A program made the position numbers and the translations under genes. The notes under the pieces are model-generated. The model was given only the letters and a program-made list of their open reading frames with translations. It was not told the origin of the DNA and ran no database searches. From NCBI GenBank assembly GCA_947567585.1, contig CANONE010000058.1, positions 1 through 12,771 on the forward strand: DNA of 12,771 bases, in the 5' to 3' direction. The DNA is from an uncultured Clostridia bacterium (GTDB lineage: Bacteria; Bacillota; Clostridia; Oscillospirales; Acutalibacteraceae). Numbering within the stretch: position 1 is the stretch's first letter; each line of letters begins with the position of its first letter. Shown in pieces: positions 1-5,583 of this stretch.

Positions 1-56
1 GCAGCTAGAGGGATACCAGCCGCAACGGAAAGCAGAGCCACGATATCATAAGCCAT
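1..56 (-). CDS. possible 5' end of an unidentified leftward gene (partial)
   Basis: An ATG at 54-56 on the minus strand opens a frame that runs off the left edge of the window (about 18 codons: M-A-Y-D-I-V-A-L-L-S-V-A-A-G-I-P-L-A). The visible peptide is hydrophobic, so it may be a membrane segment or signal anchor, but it is too short to identify. A purine-rich stretch, GGAGGAAAGG at 81-90 on the minus strand, lies upstream. At 24 or more nt it is further from this ATG than a normal Shine-Dalgarno. The true start may therefore differ, or the reading may be spurious. If real, it follows the ANTAR regulator gene in the same direction and could be the next gene of the operon. Confidence 0.3.
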   Translation of the reverse strand, partial: MAYDIVALLSVAAGIPLA

Positions 57-121
57 ATCGGTTTCTGCTCTGAAATCCGTCCTTTCCTCCTTTCTCAAAC
101 AAGCCCTAAAAAGCAATGTTT

Positions 122-709
122 CTACATAAGCTCCCCATTCAATACCCTCTGAGCCGCCTGCGCTTTGGCAACGCCGCGGTCCATTGCCAGCTTCTCTATA
201 TAGCGGTGGGCCTGGGGCTCATCCATGCCGCAGGATTCTATCAGGAACCATTTGGCCCGGTTCACTAGGCGTATCTCCGCCATCTTCTCCTCCAGAGAAA
301 GGCTTTTTCTCTCCACTCCCCTTAGCTTTTCCCGTGCGCTGACCATCCACCGCAGGGCCTGTTCCATGCCGGACCTGGACAGGGGTTTTTGCAGGGTGAA
401 CACCCCATGGGGCGCCGCCGTCTGGTACACGCCGCCGTGAAGCTCCCCCTTGGCCATCAGCACCACCACTCTCTCCGGTGCCTGTGAGACGTCGATGGCA
501 AACCTCACCCCCGCGCCGTCCGGAAGGGGGGAGTTTACCAGCACAAAGTCGAAGGCCCTCTCGTTGAGCGCCCGCCTGCCCTCGCTTATGCTTCCCGCAA
601 ACTGAGTATGGGAGACAAGGGAACTGGGCATAAAGCCTTCCAGCGCCCGTTTGAATTTATCGCCGCCGGATATTACCAGCATACTGTATACTCTTTCCTC
701 CAAGCCCAT
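122..709 (-). CDS. ANTAR-domain antitermination regulator with degenerate receiver (NitR-like)
   Basis: Predicted RNA-binding regulator of 195 residues that probably acts by transcription antitermination on nitrogen-assimilation leaders. Residues about 7-125 resemble a response-regulator receiver. The acidic pocket is missing, however, and the usual phosphoacceptor Asp is Asn59 (in VLVNSPLPDG); the conserved Lys is kept (Lys108 in LQKP). Residues about 137-191 form the C-terminal ANTAR three-helix domain, with the recognisable RAKWFLIE...A-x-x-YIEKLAMDRG pattern. The start at 709 was chosen because it has a purine-rich GGGGGGAAGG site just upstream and leaves a 29-nt gap after the GS gene. 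The longer in-frame start at 763 would overlap that gene. A glnA-nitR pair with this domain type is known in solvent-producing clostridia (family knowledge). Phosphorylation-independent control is an inference from the missing Asp. The ANTAR assignment is confident; its RNA targets are not shown. Confidence 0.87.
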   Translation of the reverse strand: MGLEERVYSMLVISGGDKFKRALEGFMPSSLVSHTQFAGSISEGRRALNERAFDFVLVNSPLPDGAGVRFAIDVSQAPERVVVLMAKGELHGGVYQTAAPHGVFTLQKPLSRSGMEQALRWMVSAREKLRGVERKSLSLEEKMAEIRLVNRAKWFLIESCGMDEPQAHRYIEKLAMDRGVAKAQAAQRVLNGELM

Positions 710-738
710 GACCTTCCCCCCCTTTTTCAGTAAAACCG

Positions 739-1944
739 TCACCGCAGGCTGTTCCGGATACACACAGGCAGGTGTTCCCGTATAAAGGCGCTTTCTAAAG
801 CGAGCTTCCTGGCCTCCCGCAATGTGCCGGGCAGACGGCCGTACCGGTCCAGATTTTCAGGCGGGGCCTTATATAAGTTCAAATCCGCCACCATGGGCAG
901 CTCCAGCTGGTTGCGGATGCCGTAGAGCCCGGCGTAGATGATGAGCGCGAAGGCGAGATAGGGATTCGCCTCCGGGTCGGGAGAGCGAAGCTCCGCGCGC
1001 CTGTACTGCCCGGAACCAGAGGGGATGCGCACCAGTTGGGAACGATTCTCGCTGGACCAGGAGATATAACGCGGCGCTTTGAACTGCCCGAACCGGGCGT
1101 ATGACGACTCTGCCGGATTCAGGAAGGCCGTCATTTCCCGCACCTTATCCAGCACGCCCGCTATCATATAGCAGATATCGTCCCCGCTTTGCTCCGAGCG
1201 CACGGACATATTTATGTGAAAGCCGTTTCCGGGCTGGCCCTCTAAGGGTTTGGGGGAAAAGTCGGCATAGAGCCCGTTGCGCCGCGCCACGGTCTTCACC
1301 ACCGTGCGGAAGGTCATGGCGTTGTCCGCGGCGGTAAGGGGGTCGGAGTAGCGGAAGTCTATCTCGTTCTGTCCCGGCCCCTCCTTATGGTAGGAGCTCT
1401 CCGGGGTGACGCCCATCTGCTCTAAGGTCAGGCATATCTCCCTGCGTATATTCTCGCCCCTGTCGTCAGGGGCGATATCCATATACCCGGCTTTATCGTA
1501 GGGCTCCAGGGTGGGCTCTCCCTTATCGTCCAAGTTGAAAAGGTAAAATTCCTGCTCGGCCCCCAAATAAAAGCTGCGGCCCAGCTTTTCCCCTTCCGCG
1601 ACAGCTCTTTGCAGCAGGCTTCTGGTATCGCCCGGGAAGTCCCTTCCGTCCGGCAGGCTCACCCGGCTGAACATGCGCACCACCTTGCCGTGCTCCGGCC
1701 GCCATGGCAGGACCATCAGGGTGGAGGGGTCCGGGTGCAGCAGCAGGTCTGAATATACCTCGTCCCCAAAGCCCTCCAGAGCCGAACCGTCGAAGGGTAT
1801 GCCCCTCTCAAAGGCCCTTGGAAGCTCGCCGGGCAGTATGGAGATGTTCTTCTGCCGGCCGGACACATCGCAGAAGGCGAGCCTTATAAACTTCACATCG
1901 TCCTCCTGCACAAACTGCATGACCTCGTCCTCTGTATATTTCAT
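739..1944 (-). CDS. glnA: type I glutamine synthetase paralogue, short and atypical
   Basis: Member of the GSI fold, which makes glutamine from glutamate, ammonia and ATP. It has 401 residues, against about 440-445 for the GSI-alpha family. The beta-grasp N-terminal domain spans about 15-95 (FCDVSGRQKN, FDGSALEGF) and the catalytic domain about 105-385. Visible active-site elements are E130/E132 (GAEQEF), E188 and QNEIDF (192-197), GNGFH (239-243), NRSQLVRIP (300-308) and RRAELRSPDPEANPYLAFA (315-333). Three features are odd. The flap normally reading VPGYEAP is shortened to GQFKAP, so Lys289 stands where the catalytic flap Glu is expected. The feedback-inhibition Arg62 of Bacillus GS aligns with Asp61. 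The C-terminal helical tail that joins the two hexamers is absent. An AAGGAG site precedes the ATG. It lies 13 nt after the GXGXG gene and upstream of the ANTAR gene. It could be a glutamine synthetase with altered control or a ligase for another amine. Family membership is certain; activity is not. Confidence 0.9.
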   Translation of the reverse strand: MKYTEDEVMQFVQEDDVKFIRLAFCDVSGRQKNISILPGELPRAFERGIPFDGSALEGFGDEVYSDLLLHPDPSTLMVLPWRPEHGKVVRMFSRVSLPDGRDFPGDTRSLLQRAVAEGEKLGRSFYLGAEQEFYLFNLDDKGEPTLEPYDKAGYMDIAPDDRGENIRREICLTLEQMGVTPESSYHKEGPGQNEIDFRYSDPLTAADNAMTFRTVVKTVARRNGLYADFSPKPLEGQPGNGFHINMSVRSEQSGDDICYMIAGVLDKVREMTAFLNPAESSYARFGQFKAPRYISWSSENRSQLVRIPSGSGQYRRAELRSPDPEANPYLAFALIIYAGLYGIRNQLELPMVADLNLYKAPPENLDRYGRLPGTLREARKLALESAFIREHLPVCIRNSLR

Positions 1945-1957
1945 GAGCCTTCTCCTT

Positions 1958-2671
1958 TCAGTTCATCACATACATCCGCTTATAGGGATTCTTGCTGTCG
2001 GGCGTAATAATGGTGAAAGGACCCTTTAGAACCTCGTCCATGTCATACCCAAAGGTCTCGCAGAAGTCCCCGATATGCTCCGAGACCGCCTCCAGGTCCC
2101 CCTGCCGCGCAGGTCCCGCGGTGACCTGGTCCGGGAGGACAATATCCTCCCAACCGCCGCGTATCAGCATTTTCCCGCCGTGCATACCGGTGCAGGGGAA
2201 GTTGCCCACCGGTCTGCCGCCGTTCAGCGCCAGAACGATAATGAGCCCCCCTGCTTGGTACTCCCCCAGAAAGCTTCCGGCCCTGCCGCCGATAACCATT
2301 ACCGGGACCTTGTCCTCATAAGCTTTCATGTGTATGCCGGCCCTGTACCCGGCGTCGCCCTTTACAAGGATCCTTCCGCCCCGCATGGCGTAACCCGCAG
2401 CGTCTCCGATGCTGCCGTGGATAATGATCTCCCCGGCGTTCATGGTGTCGCCCACGGCGTCTTGGGCGTTTCCAAGAACCGTGATGCTTCCGCCGTTGAG
2501 ATAAGCCCCCAGGGCATTCCCGGGCACGCCTTCTATTGTGAGCGCCCCATGACCCATGCCCGCGCCGATGAACCTCTGACCCCGGCAGCCGGTAAGCTTA
2601 CAGCCGGGCGTGCCGCGAAGCCTCTCGTTTATCTCTCTATATCCCAGGCCCTCTATATTGATCGTGTCCAT
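1958..2671 (-). CDS. glutamate synthase GXGXG (domain 3) protein, stand-alone
   Basis: Structural C-terminal part of the large glutamate synthase subunit, encoded as a separate 237-residue protein. It has the right-handed beta-helix built of repeated glycine turns, seen as successive G-x-x-G-x-x-x-x-G motifs through residues about 25-170 (for example GALTIEG, GSITVLG, GEIIIHG, GGRILVKG, then VMVIGGRAGSFLGEYQAGG). In full-length GltB this domain packs between the amidotransferase and FMN domains and helps shape the ammonia tunnel (family knowledge). As a separate polypeptide it matches the three-piece archaeal-type glutamate synthase. Only 1 nt separates it from the stop of the FMN-domain gene, and 13 nt from the GS start, so all are surely one transcript. 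A short tail after residue 180 ends in PYKRMYVMN. A related use of this fold is FwdC/FmdC of formylmethanofuran dehydrogenase, but the neighbours settle it as glutamate synthase. Confidence 0.9.
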   Translation of the reverse strand: MDTINIEGLGYREINERLRGTPGCKLTGCRGQRFIGAGMGHGALTIEGVPGNALGAYLNGGSITVLGNAQDAVGDTMNAGEIIIHGSIGDAAGYAMRGGRILVKGDAGYRAGIHMKAYEDKVPVMVIGGRAGSFLGEYQAGGLIIVLALNGGRPVGNFPCTGMHGGKMLIRGGWEDIVLPDQVTAGPARQGDLEAVSEHIGDFCETFGYDMDEVLKGPFTIITPDSKNPYKRMYVMN

Positions 2672-2672
2672 A

Positions 2673-4178
2673 TTATTCCCCCGCGTGTTTCACACCTAAA
2701 ATGTCCAGCTCCTTTTGGGTGAGCCCGATGCCCCGAAGCATCAGGCGGTTGCCCTTAAGCGCCTCAACAGAGTTTATCCCCATGCCGCCCATCAACTCTT
2801 TTATCTCGTGCCGCCAGGCGGTCATCAGGTTTACAAGCCTTTTGGCCGCCGTATCCGGGCCCAGCCGCTTTACCAGCTCCGGCTCCTGCGTGGCAATGCC
2901 CCAGGCGCAACGCCCGGTCTGGCAGGTGTGGCAGAGATGGCAGCCCATGGCGAGCATTGCGGCCGTGGCGACATAACAGACATCCGCCCCCAGTGCCACG
3001 GCCTTTACCACGTCGGCGGCCGAGCGGATGCTGCCGCCGGCTATCAGGCTGACCCGGCCGCGTATGCCCTCGTCCCGAAGCCGCTGGTCCACCGCCGCCA
3101 AAGCCAGCTCAATGGGTATGCCCACGTTGTCCCTTATGCGCGTAGGGGCGGCTCCCGTGCCGCCCCGAAAGCCGTCGATGGCTATGATATCCGCGCCGCT
3201 TCGGGCTATGCCGCTGGCGATAGCGGCAATATTGTGTACAGCCGCCACCTTCACGATCACCGGCTTTTTATATTCCGTGACCTCCTTCAGGGAGAACACC
3301 AGCTGCCGCAGGTCCTCGATGGAGTAGATGTCGTGGTGAGGGGCGGGAGAAATGGCGTCAGAGCCCTCGGGGATCATCCGGGTGCGGGACACGTCGCCCA
3401 CGATCTTCGCCCCGGGCAGGTGCCCGCCAATGCCGGGCTTTGCCCCCTGGCCCATCTTGATCTCAATGGCCGCGCCGGCGTTAAGGTACCTTTCGTGTAC
3501 CCCGAACCGTCCGGAGGCCACCTGCACAACGGTGTTCCCGCCGTACCGGTAAAGCTCCTCGTGCAGGCCGCCTTCGCCGGTGTTGTACAGTATGCCCAGC
3601 TCCTCCGAGGCTCTGGCCAGGGCCTCGTGGGCGTTATAGCTGATGGAGCCGTAGCTCATGGCCGAGAACATCACGGGCATGGAGAGCTCCACCATGGGCG
3701 GCAGCGCGGTATCAAGAGCGCCGTCCGGTTTCCGCACAACCCTCTCCGGCCGCTGACCCAGGAAGACCCTGGTCTCCATGGGCTCTCTCAGGGGGTCTAT
3801 GGGCGGGTTGGTCACCTGGGAAGCGTTCAATAGCAGCTTATCCCAGTAGACAGGCATATCCTTGGGGCTCCCCATGGAGGAGAGCAGCACGCCGCCTGTC
3901 CCGGCCTGCCTGTATATCTCGTGTACTGTGGGCTCCTGCCAGTTCATATTGCCAATGGGCGCGCAGCCCGATCTCACGATCTTCAGCGCCCTCGTGGGGC
4001 AGAAGCTGACGCAGCGCTGGCAGTTGACGCACTTGGAGCCGTCCGCTGTAAGCCCCCCGCTCTTTTTGTCTATGTCGTGTACCCCGTGGGAGCACTGCTT
4101 TACGCAAGCCTTGCAGCCGATGCACCTTGCGGGGTCCCTCAATACCTCATATTCCGGGTAGATAAAGTCGATGCCCAT
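2673..4178 (-). CDS. glutamate synthase, ferredoxin-like plus FMN synthase domain (archaeal-type GltB core)
   Basis: The catalytic synthase piece of glutamate synthase: it reduces the 2-oxoglutarate/ammonia adduct to glutamate on FMN. It has 501 residues. An N-terminal bacterial ferredoxin domain carries two 4Fe-4S sites (C19-x2-C22-x2-C25-x3-C29 and C50-x2-C53-x2-C56-x3-C60). A TIM-barrel Glu_synthase domain follows (about 85-470), with NTGEGG near 200, the FMN-site FRGGTGAAPTRIRDN near 335-350, and a cysteine-rich GCHLCHTCQTGRC segment near 411-425 that fits the additional Fe-S centre of the family, followed by WGIATQ. The ATG overlaps the upstream stop as TGATG, which indicates translational coupling. 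Electrons would come through the fused ferredoxin domain. No NAD(P)H-oxidising GltD subunit is encoded in the window, so reduced ferredoxin is the likely donor, though a GltD elsewhere in the genome is possible. The assignment is strong. Confidence 0.93.
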   Translation of the reverse strand: MGIDFIYPEYEVLRDPARCIGCKACVKQCSHGVHDIDKKSGGLTADGSKCVNCQRCVSFCPTRALKIVRSGCAPIGNMNWQEPTVHEIYRQAGTGGVLLSSMGSPKDMPVYWDKLLLNASQVTNPPIDPLREPMETRVFLGQRPERVVRKPDGALDTALPPMVELSMPVMFSAMSYGSISYNAHEALARASEELGILYNTGEGGLHEELYRYGGNTVVQVASGRFGVHERYLNAGAAIEIKMGQGAKPGIGGHLPGAKIVGDVSRTRMIPEGSDAISPAPHHDIYSIEDLRQLVFSLKEVTEYKKPVIVKVAAVHNIAAIASGIARSGADIIAIDGFRGGTGAAPTRIRDNVGIPIELALAAVDQRLRDEGIRGRVSLIAGGSIRSAADVVKAVALGADVCYVATAAMLAMGCHLCHTCQTGRCAWGIATQEPELVKRLGPDTAAKRLVNLMTAWRHEIKELMGGMGINSVEALKGNRLMLRGIGLTQKELDILGVKHAGE

Positions 4179-5272
4179 CAGTACGCGCCCTCCTTCACTC
4201 GAACGATCACCGGCTCGCCGCCCGCCGGGGCCCAGATATTTTCCGCGTCAGGCTCCATGGCGCGGATGGCGGCCTCCTCGCTGGCAATAAACACCCTGTC
4301 CCCCTTTTCCCCCGCCACCATAGAGCGCAGCTTCAGCCGGTCGTTGAGGGCCATGAGCCCGCCGGTGAAGCCCAGCACAATGGAGAAGGGGCCGGTGACC
4401 AGGAGGCTTGGGAACATCCTTCTGAGAAAGACTTGCTTCTCCTTGTCCGCCCTGTCCGTTTTGCGGTCTATGGTGCTCCAGAATGGCGCGGCTATTACGG
4501 AAGCGGCCTCTTCCAGGGTGAGACCCTGGACTCGGAGCAGGTAGTCCATCATATATGTAATGACCTCGGTGTCGGTCTGCAAGGTACACTTATAGCCAAA
4601 CATCTCCATATATCTCCGGTTCGCGTCGTAGGACGAGATCTCCCCGTTATGCACCACCGACCAGTCCAGCAAAGTGAAGGGATGGGCCCCGCCCCACCAG
4701 CCGGGGGTGTTGGTGGGGTACCTCCCGTGGGCGGTCCAGGCGTAGCCGGAGTACTCCTCCAGACGGTAGAACTCTCCCACGTCCTCGGGGTACCCCACGG
4801 CCTTGAAGGCCCCCATGTTTTTCCCCGAGGAAAAGACAAAGGCCCCATCCATTTGGGCGTTTATCCGCATCACCGTTCGGGCCACGAACTCCTTTTCGTC
4901 CAGCTGCAGGCTCTTGAGCACAGAGGGGAGCGGCGACACGAAGTACCGCCAGATTATGGGCTCGCCGGTTATGGCGGGTATCTTCCGGGTCGGTATCAGC
5001 TCCGACCGTACCAGCTCAAAGCTCTCCTTTAAGAAGACCTCGCAGGACTTTCTGGCGTCCCGGCAGTCGAAGAACATATGCAGAGCGTAGAAGTCCCGGT
5101 ACTCCGGGTATATCCCGTAGCCCGCGAAGCCCCCGCCCAGGCCGTTGGACCGCTCGTGCATGGGGCGCATGGCCTCTGAAACTATGCTTCCGGGCATACC
5201 GCGCCCCTCTCTTGATATGACCGCCGCTATGGCGCACCCTGACGGTATGCGCACCTGACCTTCTGTTTTCAT
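4178..5272 (-). CDS. glutamate synthase glutamine amidotransferase (class II GATase) protein
   Basis: The glutaminase part of glutamate synthase, made as a separate 364-residue protein. It releases ammonia from glutamine for the synthase piece encoded next. It is a class II (Ntn) amidotransferase. With the chosen start, Cys13 in SGCAIAAVIS is the nucleophile, exposed after removal of a 12-residue propeptide. Further signatures are the AHGRYPTNTPG substrate loop, VVHNGEISSY, the TDTEV motif and GPFSIVLGF. The start at 5272 has a GGAAGG site 11-12 nt upstream. The frame stays open further back, to ATGs at 5308, 5353 and 5359. The last two fall at or just before the predicted transcription start and the first lies inside a strong hairpin, so these are less likely; leaderless initiation at 5353 cannot be excluded. 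Its stop overlaps the start of the FMN-domain gene by 1 nt. First gene of the leftward operon. Confidence 0.9.
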   Translation of the reverse strand: MKTEGQVRIPSGCAIAAVISREGRGMPGSIVSEAMRPMHERSNGLGGGFAGYGIYPEYRDFYALHMFFDCRDARKSCEVFLKESFELVRSELIPTRKIPAITGEPIIWRYFVSPLPSVLKSLQLDEKEFVARTVMRINAQMDGAFVFSSGKNMGAFKAVGYPEDVGEFYRLEEYSGYAWTAHGRYPTNTPGWWGGAHPFTLLDWSVVHNGEISSYDANRRYMEMFGYKCTLQTDTEVITYMMDYLLRVQGLTLEEAASVIAAPFWSTIDRKTDRADKEKQVFLRRMFPSLLVTGPFSIVLGFTGGLMALNDRLKLRSMVAGEKGDRVFIASEEAAIRAMEPDAENIWAPAGGEPVIVRVKEGAY

Positions 5273-5278
5273 AGCTTT

Positions 5279-5290
5279 CTCGTTCCTTCC
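5279..5290 (-). promoter_or_regulatory. ribosome binding site of the glutamate synthase GATase gene
   Basis: On the minus strand GGAAGGAACGAG lies 6-17 nt upstream of the ATG at 5272. It is the only good Shine-Dalgarno match for the several in-frame ATGs, and so decides the start. It sits directly after the leader hairpin and its U-rich tail, so formation of that hairpin or termination there would prevent translation of the whole operon. Confidence 0.6.
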
Positions 5291-5344
5291 AAAATAATTG
5301 GCGCTCATTTTAGGGCAGAGTAGTCCTGTCCTGAAATGAACGCC
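5291..5344 (-). promoter_or_regulatory. leader hairpin of the glutamate synthase operon, possible attenuator
   Basis: On the minus strand, arm GGCGTTCATTTCAGGACAG (5344-5326) and arm CTGCCCTAAAATGAGCGCC (5318-5300) pair over 19 positions: 16 Watson-Crick, one G-U and two mismatches, with a 7-nt loop GACTACT. The hairpin is followed by AATTATTTT (5299-5291), a moderate U-rich tail. It starts only about 10 nt after the predicted transcription start and ends just before the Shine-Dalgarno. This fits a transcription attenuator, or a 5' stabilising or translation-gating element. The U-tract is weaker than at the glnN leader, so termination is an inference. The arms are also an inverted repeat in DNA, so a protein operator is a further possibility. 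Confidence 0.65.
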
Positions 5345-5361
5345 ATTGCTCATCTGCAATT

Positions 5362-5390
5362 ATTATATGCCCGTCGCTGCAAAATGTCAA
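5362..5390 (-). promoter_or_regulatory. sigma-A promoter of the leftward glutamate synthase-glnA-ANTAR operon
   Basis: Reading the minus strand, TTGACA (5390-5385), a 17-nt spacer and TATAAT (5367-5362) match the housekeeping consensus at all twelve positions with ideal spacing. Transcription should start near 5355, giving a leader of about 80 nt before the ATG at 5272. A perfect-consensus promoter suggests strong basal initiation, with control exercised afterwards in the leader or by a repressor. Confidence 0.87.
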
Positions 5391-5458
5391 GAACATTTTT
5401 GGAAATCCTGGCATACCTCATTACAAAATGAAGTTTCCAAAAAAGAAATTGCAAAATG
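5379..5458. repeat. three copies of CAAAATG in the divergent promoter region
   Basis: CAAAATG occurs in the same orientation at 5380-5386, 5424-5430 and 5452-5458. The outer two are extended to GCAAAATG. The first overlaps the leftward -35 box and the third lies just upstream of the rightward -35 box, so each promoter carries one copy at its edge and one copy sits midway. The region is AT-rich, where short A/T words recur by chance, so a regulator-binding role is only a suggestion. Confidence 0.35.
5396..5443. repeat. nested inverted repeats between the divergent promoters, operator candidate
   Basis: TTTTTGGAAA (5396-5405) and TTTCCAAAAA (5434-5443) form a perfect 10-bp inverted repeat with 28 bp between the arms. 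A smaller inverted repeat, TCATT-ACAA-AATGA (5418-5431), lies inside it. The position between the two -35 boxes suits an operator controlling both operons. It does not match the GlnR/TnrA box TGTNAN7TNACA, and no known operator is recognised. Confidence 0.45.
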
Positions 5459-5461
5459 GGG

Positions 5462-5490
5462 TTGACAAATGGGTGGGGCCAGCGTATAAT
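5462..5490 (+). promoter_or_regulatory. glnN: sigma-A promoter of the rightward glnN-amt-asnB-purF operon
   Basis: TTGACA (5462-5467), a 17-nt spacer and TATAAT (5485-5490) are an exact match to the housekeeping consensus. Transcription should start near 5497, only a few bases before the leader hairpin begins at 5502. Its -35 box lies 72 bp from the leftward -35 box, so the two operons are driven divergently from about 130 bp of DNA. Confidence 0.9.
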
Positions 5491-5501
5491 AGGTCACGGT
5501 A

Positions 5502-5566
5502 AAGGCAAGGGCGTCTTTCCGAAAGTGCTCAGCACTGCTCGGAGACGGCCTGCCTTATTTTTATTT
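5502..5566 (+). terminator. leader terminator (attenuator candidate) before glnN
   Basis: The glnN leader folds into one long hairpin. AAGGCA (5502-5507) pairs with TGCCTT (5551-5556). GG (5509-5510) pairs with CC (5549-5550). CGTCT (5512-5516) pairs with AGACG (5543-5547). CCGA (5519-5522) pairs with TCGG (5539-5542). At the tip AGTGC-TCA-GCACT (5524-5536) closes the fold. ATTTTTATTT (5557-5566) follows directly, a classic intrinsic-terminator tail, and the Shine-Dalgarno comes next. A terminator between a perfect promoter and the first gene implies conditional readthrough. The ANTAR protein of this locus is the obvious candidate antiterminator, but I found no canonical pair of hexaloop hairpins with A1/G4. 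Confidence 0.77.
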
Positions 5567-5573
5567 AAGAGGA
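5567..5573 (+). promoter_or_regulatory. glnN: ribosome binding site of glnN
   Basis: AAGAGGA ends 10 nt before the ATG at 5584. It stands only 1 nt from a GTG at 5575, which is in frame but too close, so ATG 5584 is the start. The site abuts the terminator U-tract. Confidence 0.65.
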
Positions 5574-5583
5574 TGTGTGCATT

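Noticed and set aside
96..120. AAACA...TGTTT inverted repeat after the ANTAR gene as a terminator
   Set aside because: Only five A/T-rich pairs with no solid GC stem and no U-tract; too weak to call.
710..763. Longer start of the ANTAR gene at 763
   Set aside because: It would overlap the GS gene by 25 nt and adds an unrelated 18-residue extension; the ATG at 709 has a strong purine-rich site and leaves a normal gap.
868..885. Possible adenylylation tyrosine in the GSI paralogue (N-L-Y at residues 356-358)
   Set aside because: The GSI-beta insertion and the NLYDLP context are missing, the protein is of alpha type, and no GlnE is encoded here, so the resemblance is probably chance.
2715..3833. 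372-codon plus-strand open frame opposite the glutamate synthase core gene
   Set aside because: It is a shadow of a GC-rich, well-conserved gene on the other strand; it has no Shine-Dalgarno and no recognisable domain.
5400..5580. GlnR/TnrA binding box or canonical ANTAR dual-hexaloop RNA motif in the divergent region
   Set aside because: No stretch fits TGTNAN7TNACA, and none of the hairpins found has the paired six-base loops with A1 and G4; the leaders are reported only as attenuator candidates.
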